DNA of 10,696 bases. It comes from JBPBPI01 sp050954885 (GTDB lineage Bacteria; Pseudomonadota; Alphaproteobacteria; Caedimonadales; Caedimonadaceae). Below the pieces are notes generated by a model that worked only from the letters and a program-made list of their open reading frames with translations, did not search any database and was not told where the DNA came from. A program made the position numbers and the translations under genes. The stretch spans positions 1-10,696 of the forward strand of contig JBPBPI010000174.1 in the NCBI GenBank assembly GCA_050954885.1, read 5' to 3'. How positions within the stretch are numbered: position 1 is the first letter of the stretch; every line of letters starts with the position of its first letter. Shown in pieces: positions 1 to 5,763 of the stretch.

Positions 1-53
1 GACAAATACTCAACAACACGAGACCGTAAATCTGTACTATATCCGTAACTCAT
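1..53 (-). CDS. IS630-family transposase, N-terminal fragment (runs off window)
   Basis: On the minus strand an ATG at 53-51 opens a frame of 17 codons to the window edge, reading MSYGYSTDLRSRVVEYL. This resembles the start of IS630/Tc1-type transposases, where a pattern like M-x-Y-S-x-D-L-R-x-R-V-V precedes the helix-turn-helix DNA-binding domain. The only upstream in-frame codons before a stop at 62-60 are GGG and ATA, so the ATG is the likely start. An AGGG lies directly against the start codon, which is too close for a good ribosome site. The catalytic DDE domain lies outside the window, so it cannot be told whether the element is intact. The assignment rests on a short N-terminal match only. 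Confidence 0.6.
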   Translation of the reverse strand, partial: MSYGYSTDLRSRVVEYL

Positions 54-128
54 CCCTATTTATAACATTGAGTAATTATATATGCAATCAGCTATAGAAG
101 AAAATAAATTTTGATATTTGAAAATTTT

Positions 129-148
129 AAGTTGTTTTGGTTCAACTT
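129..148 (-). terminator. Weak hairpin downstream of the tadD operon
   Basis: AAGTTG (129-134) and CAACTT (143-148) are perfect inverted repeats around an 8-base loop. They begin about 22 bases beyond the stop codon of the last minus-strand gene (stop at 171-173). On the minus strand the stem is followed by AAAATTTT rather than a clean T run, and the stem is only 6 bp and AT-rich. It is placed where a terminator for the tadD operon would be expected, but it is weak. The rest of 54-170 shows nothing recognisable; the IS630 terminal repeat should lie somewhere in it, but it cannot be located without the other end of the element. Confidence 0.25.
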
Positions 149-170
149 CTACAAATATGGATAAATACTT

Positions 171-710
171 TTAAGGTTCAAGTTTTGAGACTTGATTCCA
201 TGTGGGCTCTATATGTTTAAATTCTGGCATTTTTAGCACCTCATGTTTTATGCGTAAAAATGGAGGTTGTATTATTACAGGATCTACCCTTGACCGTTGT
301 ATTATCACAGGATTCACCCTTAACTCTGGTGTATAAAATGAAGTAGGTTTTGTTTCATGTAGAAAAGATTGTTTTTTGTAATGAAAACGATTTCCCCATC
401 CTGTTAAATTTTTGGGATCTTTCTTGAAAATCTGTGGAAAGCAATTTCCAGAAATTTTTTCAACACAATATTGACGTTCTCCATTTTCAAAATTCCAACC
501 AAACTCCCAATCTAATAAAATTACCTGTTCAGCATTTTCTTGACAAGAACAGTTTGGCGCATTTCTAATTATGAAATACTGTTTAATATTTTGATTATAA
601 ACGAGTGAATCATTTAATAATTTTTTAAAATCATCAGGGAGAAAATGTATTGTAGAAGATGAATTGCGATCAATAAATATATCTAAATTTTTTACAAAAT
701 AAGGAATCAA
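171..710 (-). CDS. Hypothetical protein, third gene of the tadD operon
   Basis: This 179-residue protein matches no family I recognise. The frame starts at TTG (710-708), whose bases overlap the TGA stop of the preceding gene as TTGA. There is no ATG before residue 161 and the frame is closed by a stop at 737-735, so TTG with coupled translation is the best start. No signal peptide or membrane segment is visible. Cysteines sit at 54, 56, 82 and 90, and the middle part (65-110) is rich in W, G and F. Residues 131-147 hold a short internal duplication, RVNPVIIQ and RVDPVIIQ, encoded by a 30-bp tandem repeat. The lack of an ATG leaves open that this is a frameshifted continuation of the upstream F-box-like protein. 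Function unknown. Confidence 0.6.
   Translation of the reverse strand: MIPYFVKNLDIFIDRNSSSTIHFLPDDFKKLLNDSLVYNQNIKQYFIIRNAPNCSCQENAEQVILLDWEFGWNFENGERQYCVEKISGNCFPQIFKKDPKNLTGWGNRFHYKKQSFLHETKPTSFYTPELRVNPVIIQRSRVDPVIIQPPFLRIKHEVLKMPEFKHIEPTWNQVSKLEP
267..326. repeat. 30-bp imperfect tandem duplication
   Basis: Two adjacent 30-bp units, 267-296 and 297-326, both begin TTGTATTAT and both contain ACAGGAT and ACCCTT at equivalent positions. They lie in frame within the hypothetical gene and produce the repeated peptide RV(N/D)PVIIQ plus a short linker. The unit length is a multiple of three, so the duplication preserves the reading frame. Confidence 0.85.
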
Positions 711-1048
711 TAAAACTTTTTTAATTCTTCTATTTTAGAAGAAGTTAATAAAATAGGAAAAGTAAATTTTTTAAGAATATTATCACTGTTCTCTTGGATT
801 TTTTTTGAAGTTAATCTTAATTGATATAAGCAATTTAATCCTTGAGTATCCTCAATAGTATAATTTTTTATTAAAAGTTGAAAAATTGATGATACCAGTT
901 CAGCTGGCAAATTTTCAAATTTTTGAGAAAAATTTTGAACTACTTGATTTTGTTCTGATTCATCTATTTCACAGGCTATTAAAATGGACTGATAAGAACA
1001 AACAATAAAGAAAAGAAAGGTTGAAATAAAAAATTTTATTTTATTCAT
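707..1048 (-). CDS. Exported F-box-like protein (possible lipoprotein)
   Basis: This protein of 113 residues starts with MNKIKFF and a hydrophobic stretch (about 6-25) ending in LIAC at 23-26. The stretch reads as a signal peptide, and LIAC is compatible with a lipobox and lipidation at Cys26. Residues 45-91 resemble an F-box: FENLPAELVSSIFQLL, then a spacer, then LYQLRLTSKKIQE. This follows the LPxElxxxIfxxL...LxxLrlvsKxw pattern of eukaryotic Skp1-binding F-boxes. In eukaryotes F-box proteins recruit substrates to SCF ubiquitin ligases, and intracellular bacteria such as Legionella use such domains in effectors. The ATG overlaps the tadD stop as ATGA (1048-1045), and its own stop overlaps the next gene by four bases. 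The F-box call rests on motif reading only; an envelope location would argue against a host-cytosol role. Confidence 0.65.
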   Translation of the reverse strand: MNKIKFFISTFLFFIVCSYQSILIACEIDESEQNQVVQNFSQKFENLPAELVSSIFQLLIKNYTIEDTQGLNCLYQLRLTSKKIQENSDNILKKFTFPILLTSSKIEELKKFY

Positions 1049-2025
1049 TTTTTAACTTGCTCTGTTTTAGATGTGGATGTTTGTACTTTTTTCTTTTTCT
1101 TCTTCGCGGGCTTGGCGATATCTTTGGTGGGTTCAGATCGAGGAAGAGATTCTTTAATAATGTCATTGGCTGGTTGAGGTGGGGTCAACAAAACCTTATC
1201 CTTAGACGGATCTTGAGTTTCACTATTTGACAAAGATTTATCTTTTAAAGTAACAGGTTTTTTCGAGGCATTGAAGGCATTGAAGGCATTGAAGGCATTT
1301 AATATCTTGATATTTTGCGCCAGTGCTGCTGGATCTAAATCAGCTTCAAACAATTGTTTTGCTTTATCTGTTTGTCCAGCTATACCATAAGCGACTGCCA
1401 AATTATGCTTAATGTTTAAAGTGGATCTGGATCTTTGGGACAATTTTGAGAGCAAAGCAATGGATTGTCTGGTATGTCCGCCAAGTGCCAGTGACAAGCC
1501 GTAATTTGATTGAATATTTAAATTATCTGGTGCCAATCTAATAGCTTTTTGATAATAATTTTGTGCCTGATCATGCCGTTGTAAGATATCATGACATATA
1601 GCCAAACCATTTAAAAAATTAGGATTTTCAGGTTGATTTTTGATTAAATGTTGATAGCTTTTTAAGCATCCTGGACCGTCATTTTGAGTAATTGCCACTT
1701 TGCCCAACGCATTTAAAACTTTTTCGTCTTCTGGATCTTTGAGTAAAAGTTTATCCAAAATGCTTCGACATTCTTCAAATTTTCCATCAGCTTTTAAGGC
1801 ATCGACCAAACTTAAATTGGCTGCTTGATAGTCAGGATCGATGGCAAGTGCTTGATGATACAACTTAATGGCTGAACTGCGGTCGCCTGAATTTTTCATA
1901 TTTTCGCCAAGGCGAAACAAAGATTCGGCACCTGATAAATCATCAAATTTTTCCATATCTTGGCTACAGCTTGTTAGATGTATCAAAAGAAGAAAATGAG
2001 CAATTAAATTATTTTTTTTAACCAT
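1045..2025 (-). CDS. tadD: TadD, TPR-repeat pilotin-like lipoprotein of the Tad system
   Basis: This protein of 326 residues has a lipoprotein signal ending LTSC, with lipidation expected at Cys20. Several tetratricopeptide repeats span about 33-235, shown by units such as AIKLYHQALAIDPDYQAA and YYQKAIRLAPDNLNIQSNYG. The segment 172-240, with LALGG, HNLAVAYGIAGQ and ADLDPAALAQNI, is characteristic of the TadD family. TadD is thought to help the CpaC/RcpA secretin reach or stay in the outer membrane. Residues 243-326 are low-complexity: an NAF repeat, a Ser/Pro/Lys-rich stretch and six lysines at 308-313, longer than a typical TadD tail. It is transcribed divergently from cpaA and heads an operon with two non-Tad genes. 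No good Shine-Dalgarno precedes the ATG. The next Met (24) lies after the lipobox, so this start is required. Confidence 0.9.
   Translation of the reverse strand: MVKKNNLIAHFLLLIHLTSCSQDMEKFDDLSGAESLFRLGENMKNSGDRSSAIKLYHQALAIDPDYQAANLSLVDALKADGKFEECRSILDKLLLKDPEDEKVLNALGKVAITQNDGPGCLKSYQHLIKNQPENPNFLNGLAICHDILQRHDQAQNYYQKAIRLAPDNLNIQSNYGLSLALGGHTRQSIALLSKLSQRSRSTLNIKHNLAVAYGIAGQTDKAKQLFEADLDPAALAQNIKILNAFNAFNAFNASKKPVTLKDKSLSNSETQDPSKDKVLLTPPQPANDIIKESLPRSEPTKDIAKPAKKKKKKVQTSTSKTEQVKK
1263..1297. repeat. 9-bp tandem repeat in tadD
   Basis: Three perfect copies of TTGAAGGCA (1271-1279, 1280-1288, 1289-1297) follow a partial copy at 1263-1270. On the minus strand they encode NAFNAFNAFNA at TadD residues 243-253, just after the TPR domain. 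The unit preserves the frame, so copy-number change would only lengthen or shorten the linker. Confidence 0.9.
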
Positions 2026-2034
2026 TGGTGTGGA

Positions 2035-2064
2035 TTTATCTTTTTTTATATTTGGTCAAGTCAA
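2035..2064 (-). promoter_or_regulatory. Candidate tadD promoter
   Basis: Minus strand: TTGACT (2064-2059) and GATAAA (2040-2035) are separated by 18 bases, resembling -35 and -10 boxes with 5/6 and 4/6 matches. A start around 2028 would leave almost no leader before the tadD ATG at 2025, which fits the absence of a Shine-Dalgarno but weakens the call. The -35 box is one arm of the palindrome described separately. Confidence 0.3.
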
Positions 2065-2078
2065 TAAATTGACATGAC
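2055..2078. promoter_or_regulatory. Interrupted 24-bp palindrome, candidate operator between tadD and cpaA
   Basis: GTCAAT (2060-2065) and ATTGAC (2068-2073) are perfect inverted repeats around AA. Outside them GTCA (2055-2058) and TGAC (2075-2078) also pair, each separated from the inner arm by one A. Ten base pairs of symmetry within 24 bp is well above what AT-rich spacers usually show. Each strand carries TTGAC in the palindrome, so it could hold the -35 element of both divergent transcripts. The same octamer AGTCAATA seen at 2059-2066 recurs at 2133-2140. A dimeric regulator bound here could control both halves of the Tad locus. The regulator is not in the window. Confidence 0.5.
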
Positions 2079-2132
2079 GAGAAGACTTTAAGAAATCATC
2101 GTTTTATGAAAAATAATGGTTGTTGTAATTTT

Positions 2133-2140
2133 AGTCAATA
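2133..2140 (+). promoter_or_regulatory. Second AGTCAATA site upstream of cpaA
   Basis: This is an exact 8-base direct repeat of 2059-2066, 74 bp away, close to seven helical turns. It could be an auxiliary half-site facing the same side of the DNA. In a sequence this rich in A and T a chance match is possible. Confidence 0.25.
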
Positions 2141-2174
2141 TGAAATATATTTTATTAAAATTATAAATATAATA

Positions 2175-2188
2175 GGGAGAAACCCTTG
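2175..2188 (+). promoter_or_regulatory. Ribosome binding site and TTG start of cpaA
   Basis: GGGAG (2175-2179) stands six bases before TTG (2186-2188). No in-frame ATG lies near, and the first transmembrane helix with the catalytic Asp20 begins right after, so this site decides the unusual TTG start. Confidence 0.7.
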
Positions 2189-2746
2189 GTTGCATTATGT
2201 TACCTTGGTTTTTTAGGGCTTAGCTTTTTGGGTGCCGTGTGCGACATTTTGTTTTATCGAATACCTAATTTTGCCATTGGTCTTATTTTTTTAGGAAGCT
2301 TTGTAAAACTAGGCTTACAATACTCAACGCTTGATCTTCATTTGACAGGCATGATTTTTATCACCACACTTTTGGCAGGATATCTTTTGTATGTCCTCAA
2401 GCTTATGGGGGCGGGAGATGCTAAATTTCTCTCGGCCAGCATTTTGTGGATCGAGCCAAGTCATGTTCCATCTTATCTTGTTTTGGTAGCCCTCAGTGGT
2501 GGCGTTTTGGCACTGATTTTTATTGTGGGTCACGATCAAATTGATTATGCCAGACTGAAAATAATTGATTTTTTGAAGAAAAAATATTCAACACCTGAAA
2601 CCACACAAGGTTTTAAAGGATATCCTCATCTTCCTTTTGAAAACGTCAGAAGAACAACTTGGCTGAAAACTTTGGTTCCCTACGGCGTGGCTATTTTTGC
2701 CGGAAATCTTATGTCAACGTATCATATTTATAAAACGGGGCTTTAA
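2186..2746 (+). CDS. cpaA: CpaA/TadV prepilin peptidase
   Basis: This integral inner-membrane aspartic peptidase (A24 family) would cleave the leader of Flp-type prepilins and TadE/F-like minor pilins. The protein has 186 residues and several hydrophobic segments. The two catalytic motifs are present: Asp20 in CDILFYRIPN, and Asp78 in the GxGD motif MGAGDAKFL (GAGD at 75-78). It lacks the N-terminal methylase domain of the long PilD type, as is usual for Tad peptidases. The C-terminal part (about 120-160) is a longer polar loop followed by a last hydrophobic segment at about 165-180. The gene opens the plus-strand operon; its stop directly abuts the cpaB ATG. Its pilin substrate is not encoded in the window, although flp commonly sits just upstream of this gene in Tad loci. 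Confidence 0.92.
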   Translation: MVALCYLGFLGLSFLGAVCDILFYRIPNFAIGLIFLGSFVKLGLQYSTLDLHLTGMIFITTLLAGYLLYVLKLMGAGDAKFLSASILWIEPSHVPSYLVLVALSGGVLALIFIVGHDQIDYARLKIIDFLKKKYSTPETTQGFKGYPHLPFENVRRTTWLKTLVPYGVAIFAGNLMSTYHIYKTGL

Positions 2747-3565
2747 ATGAAATTTAAAAAAGCAATTGTGTTTGGGGTTGCTTTATTGCTAGCCATCTTT
2801 GGTGTGCTTCTTTACAAAATTCTCAGCAGTAGTTCCGATAATCAACATAAAATTGAAACCGCCATGATTTTGGTGGCCCCTGCTGCCATTCAACCAGGTG
2901 ATTCTATTACAGTTGATAAATTGGCTTGGAAAGAATGGCCCATCTTATCCATTAATCCTCAATACATCACCAAAGAACATAAAGCCGAAATCAAAAGTTT
3001 AGATGGATCCGTGGCACGTTACCCAATTTTAGAGGGCGAGCCAATCAATATGAGCAACGTTATCAAGACAGACGGCAAAAGTATTTTGGCAGCGGTCATT
3101 CGCCCCGGAATGCGCGCGGTATCTGTGCCCTATACCAAAATTGTTAATGCACCAGCTTTGATTTCACCCGGTGATTTGATTGATGTGGTGATTCCTCAAA
3201 GATCTCAAAATGTGGGGACAAATGCAAATTATGAAAATTTTGTGGGTCAAACCATTATTCGGGGAGTACGTGTGCTTGCGGTCGACGATACAATCCAAAA
3301 ATCAGCGGCTGGAAAAGATTTAACATCGCCTAAAACGTTGACACTCGAAGTGACACCACAACAAGCAGAACTTCTAGCCGTTGCAATTCCTAAAGACGCT
3401 ATCATTATCAGTATGCGAAGTGTCTTTGGATCTCAAAACAGTGCCCAAGATGAATATCCACAAAGTGAGAATTTAACGCCACCGCCACCTGCGCCTGTTG
3501 TAAAACCAGATCGTAATATTGCGGTCTTCAGAGGATCAGAGCGCACAGATGTTAATATTAAATAA
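2747..3565 (+). CDS. cpaB: CpaB/RcpC, periplasmic Tad pilus assembly protein
   Basis: A protein of 272 residues with an N-terminal membrane anchor (about 5-26) followed by a periplasmic body. Residues 38-105 form a SAF domain (AMILVAPAAIQPGDSITVDKL, then the LEGEPI segment near 95-100). Residues 112-228 match the RcpC/CpaB core, including IRPGMRAVSVPY, ISPGDLIDVVIPQ and the LTLEVTPQQAELLAVA helix. The tail (240-272) is proline-rich, with PPPP. CpaB is thought to work with the CpaC secretin in the outer-membrane channel. ACGGGG at 2735-2740, inside the end of cpaA, gives the ribosome site. The ATG follows the cpaA stop without a gap, indicating coupled translation. The length is normal for the family. 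Confidence 0.92.
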   Translation: MKFKKAIVFGVALLLAIFGVLLYKILSSSSDNQHKIETAMILVAPAAIQPGDSITVDKLAWKEWPILSINPQYITKEHKAEIKSLDGSVARYPILEGEPINMSNVIKTDGKSILAAVIRPGMRAVSVPYTKIVNAPALISPGDLIDVVIPQRSQNVGTNANYENFVGQTIIRGVRVLAVDDTIQKSAAGKDLTSPKTLTLEVTPQQAELLAVAIPKDAIIISMRSVFGSQNSAQDEYPQSENLTPPPPAPVVKPDRNIAVFRGSERTDVNIK

Positions 3566-3581
3566 ATATAATTTTTAAATC

Positions 3582-3601
3582 AGGAAGTGGTCACGTTTAT
3601 G
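3582..3601 (+). promoter_or_regulatory. Ribosome binding site choosing the cpaC start
   Basis: AGGAAG (3582-3587) overlaps an in-frame GTG at 3587, which therefore cannot be served by it. It lies 11 bases before the ATG at 3599. The ATG gives MEKKW followed by a clean signal peptide, so it is preferred. Confidence 0.6.
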
Positions 3602-5027
3602 GAAAAGAAATGGTTTAGTTTTTGGTTTATTGGCTGTCAATTGATGATGCTGAGTTTTCTGATATCACCTGCTCATTGTGATACTTCTACGACTTTGGAA
3701 ATGGGTCGCGGACAAGTTCTACCTTTGGGCCAAAATACCACAGAAATTTTTGTAGCCAATCCTGAAGTTGCCGATGTTCAATTAAATACACCAAGCATTG
3801 CTTATCTTTTTGGTAAAACACCGGGAACCACCACCGTATTTGCAACCGATAGCGATGGTAAAATTACAGTTAAAATGGATGTGACCGTTACCCATAATTT
3901 GTCTGAGTTACACAAAATTGTCGAACAAAATTTCCCCGGTGAAAACGTCACTTTTTTCTCAGTTCCCCAAGGAATTGTTATACAGGGAAATGTAAAGTTT
4001 CCGATCATTGCTAAAAATATTGAAGAAATAACCAAAAGATATTTGGGGCCTAAAGATCAAATCATTAACAGCATCTCGATCAGCAACCCGACCCAAGTTT
4101 TGTTAAAGGTTAAAATTGCTGAAGTTAGTCGTAGTGCATTGAATAAATTAAATATCAATTGGTCATCGATGTTCAGTTCAGGGGGTAAGTTTACCTTTGG
4201 TGTTTTAACCGGCACGAATCCTTTAAATCAAACAGTTTCAGCCGTTAGTCCTTAATATTTTTGCCAGTGGTTCTTCATCTAACAGTGTTGGGTTTCGATT
4301 CAATGACGGTGTTTCGGATTTTACATCCTTGATTGATGCTTTAAACCAAGAAAATCTTGCAAGTATTTTAGCCGAGCCAAATTTAATCGCTTTGTCGGGC
4401 GAAACTGCAAGTTTCTTATCAGGTGGTGAATTCCCATATCCCGTGCCCCAAGATCAAAACATTACCATCGAATTTAAACAATATGGTGTCAATTTATCTT
4501 TCACCCCAACGGTATCCTCTAACAACCTGATTCATCTAAAAGTGAGACCTGAAGTCAGTGAAATTGATACAAGTAACTCTGTTAATGTTACATTGAATAC
4601 AGCCACACAAAGTTATTTACCAGTTCCTGCTATTAAAACCCGCCGTGCAGAGACGTCTGTTCAATTGGGCAGTGGTCAAAGTTTGGCGATTGCTGGTCTT
4701 ATTCAAAATAATATGGACAGTGTCTTAAATGAATTACCTGGACTTGCTGATATTCCCATTTTTGGTGCTTTATTTCGCTCGTCATCTTTTAAAAATAAAA
4801 AAAGCGAATTGGTGATCATTGTCACCCCTTACATTATTGAACCTGTCAGTGACCCCACAAAATTAAAATTACCGACAGATTCCTTAAAATTTGCTTCTAA
4901 TTTAGAAATGTTTTTCTATCAACGCTTGAATCGCGTGAAAGATGGTAATGCCGTCGGCACACGATTTGTGGGTACGCCTCAACCGGTTGAATTTGTGGGT
5001 GCTGCTGGCTTCACCGTTTTGGAATAA
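3599..5027 (+). pseudogene. cpaC: CpaC/RcpA secretin, interrupted by a +1 frameshift
   Basis: This is the outer-membrane secretin ring through which the Tad pilus exits. The first part (3599-4255) has a signal peptide ending around AHC (27). A secretin N-terminal domain follows (about 30-100, with GQNTTEIFVANPEVADV and GKTPGTTTVFATD), then a BON-like segment (about 100-160) and the start of the secretin core (VLLKVKIAEVSR). It ends at TAA 4253-4255. The remaining core continues in the next frame from 4254 to 5027: NIFASGSSS, then ILAEPNLIALSGETASFLSGGE, VQLGSGQSLAIAGLI, LPGLADIPIFGALF and SELVIIVTPYIIEPV. Skipping one T at 4252-4253 joins them into about 475 residues, a usual CpaC length with all domains. 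Conservation on both sides suggests a recent lesion, an error or recoding. The operon position between cpaB and cpaD is canonical. Confidence 0.9.
4247..4256 (+). other. Frameshift point in cpaC (CCT TAA)
   Basis: In the upstream frame the codons are AGT CCT TAA. Reading AGT CCT, skipping T, then AAT ATT TTT restores the secretin frame. The previous stop in the downstream frame is at 4224-4226, so the shift must lie between 4227 and 4255. There is no long homopolymer at the site. No Shine-Dalgarno-like purine run precedes it, unlike the prfB recoding site. Confidence 0.85.
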
Positions 5028-5037
5028 GGACAGATAA

Positions 5038-5757
5038 ATGATAAAATTTTTTAAATCTAGCCTGTTGCGTCATATATCGGCCTGTATTTTAGTGTTGTCT
5101 TTAACAGGATGCTATATTGAGCGTGACATAAATCCCCATAAGCCTTGGCGGGCAGAAGCACAACAGAAAACTGTTGATGTTGAAATTCCTTTTACCAGTA
5201 TGAAAGGTAATATTTCAAATCAGTCACAATTGCAGTTGAAAGAGGCCATCGATTTGGCGTCTTCTAAAACCAAAGATTATATTTATATTCGTCTTAAGGT
5301 GCGCAAGCTTCAAAAAACACTTCAAGACCCAATGACAGATCCAAGAATTGCAAGGATTGTTAAATTATTGAAAAAACATGGCTTTGAACAACAACGTATC
5401 GAAGTTATAGAAGACAGTAAACTTAAACTTTCGACATATGATTCAGACTTAAGTGTTTGGGTTGGTGTTGATTATTATTATTATTATTGTATTAAACCCA
5501 TAAGGTGTCCAGGATTTGATCGCCAAATTATGGATGGCCGCGTGCCGCCAGAGGGCGAATCTCATTTTGGATGTACTTCTGAATCTAATTTTGCGGCCAT
5601 GGTCGCAGAGCCGCGTGATCTTCATCATGGTCATGATTTAATCGGCAATGATCCTGTTTTGTCGACCAATGCCATTGAACGTCTAAGAACAGATAAGGTT
5701 AAGAATCTTAAAGTTGAAAAAATAGAATCGTCTTCAGGCGCAGGTTTAGGGGGGTAG
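5038..5757 (+). CDS. cpaD: CpaD, Tad pilus assembly lipoprotein
   Basis: A protein of 239 residues with a lipoprotein signal ending LTGC, with lipidation expected at Cys25. The C-terminal half carries the CpaD family signature: CPGFDRQ (about 160-166), then FGCTSESNFAAMVAEPRDL at about 180-198, then a stretch ending near residue 220 that fits the family's conserved C-terminal region. CpaD is an outer-membrane-associated partner of the CpaC secretin in alphaproteobacterial Tad systems. The start follows the cpaC stop by ten bases, with AGGA at 5027-5030 as ribosome site. A run of five tyrosines (146-150), encoded by an ATT triplet repeat, interrupts the segment before the conserved CPGF region. 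The C-terminus ends Gly-rich (GAGLGG), where the DNA doubles as the ribosome site of cpaE. Confidence 0.9.
   Translation: MIKFFKSSLLRHISACILVLSLTGCYIERDINPHKPWRAEAQQKTVDVEIPFTSMKGNISNQSQLQLKEAIDLASSKTKDYIYIRLKVRKLQKTLQDPMTDPRIARIVKLLKKHGFEQQRIEVIEDSKLKLSTYDSDLSVWVGVDYYYYYCIKPIRCPGFDRQIMDGRVPPEGESHFGCTSESNFAAMVAEPRDLHHGHDLIGNDPVLSTNAIERLRTDKVKNLKVEKIESSSGAGLGG
5471..5488. repeat. (ATT)6 microsatellite in cpaD
   Basis: Six perfect ATT triplets encode the tyrosine run Y146-Y150 of CpaD. Changes by whole units keep the frame, so slippage would alter the length of the tyrosine run only. Confidence 0.9.
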
Positions 5758-5763
5758 AAATTT

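Noticed and set aside
2168..2173. Perfect TATAAT upstream of cpaA as a -10 box
   Set aside because: It sits two bases from the ribosome binding site, so a transcript from it would start at about 2180 and lack that site. There is no convincing -35 about 17 bases earlier. In such AT-rich DNA a chance match is likely.
4329..5027. Separate gene starting at TTG 4329 encoding the C-terminal secretin half
   Set aside because: There is no ribosome binding site at the TTG, and secretin-like sequence continues in the same frame upstream to 4254. It is the second half of the frameshifted cpaC, not an independent gene.
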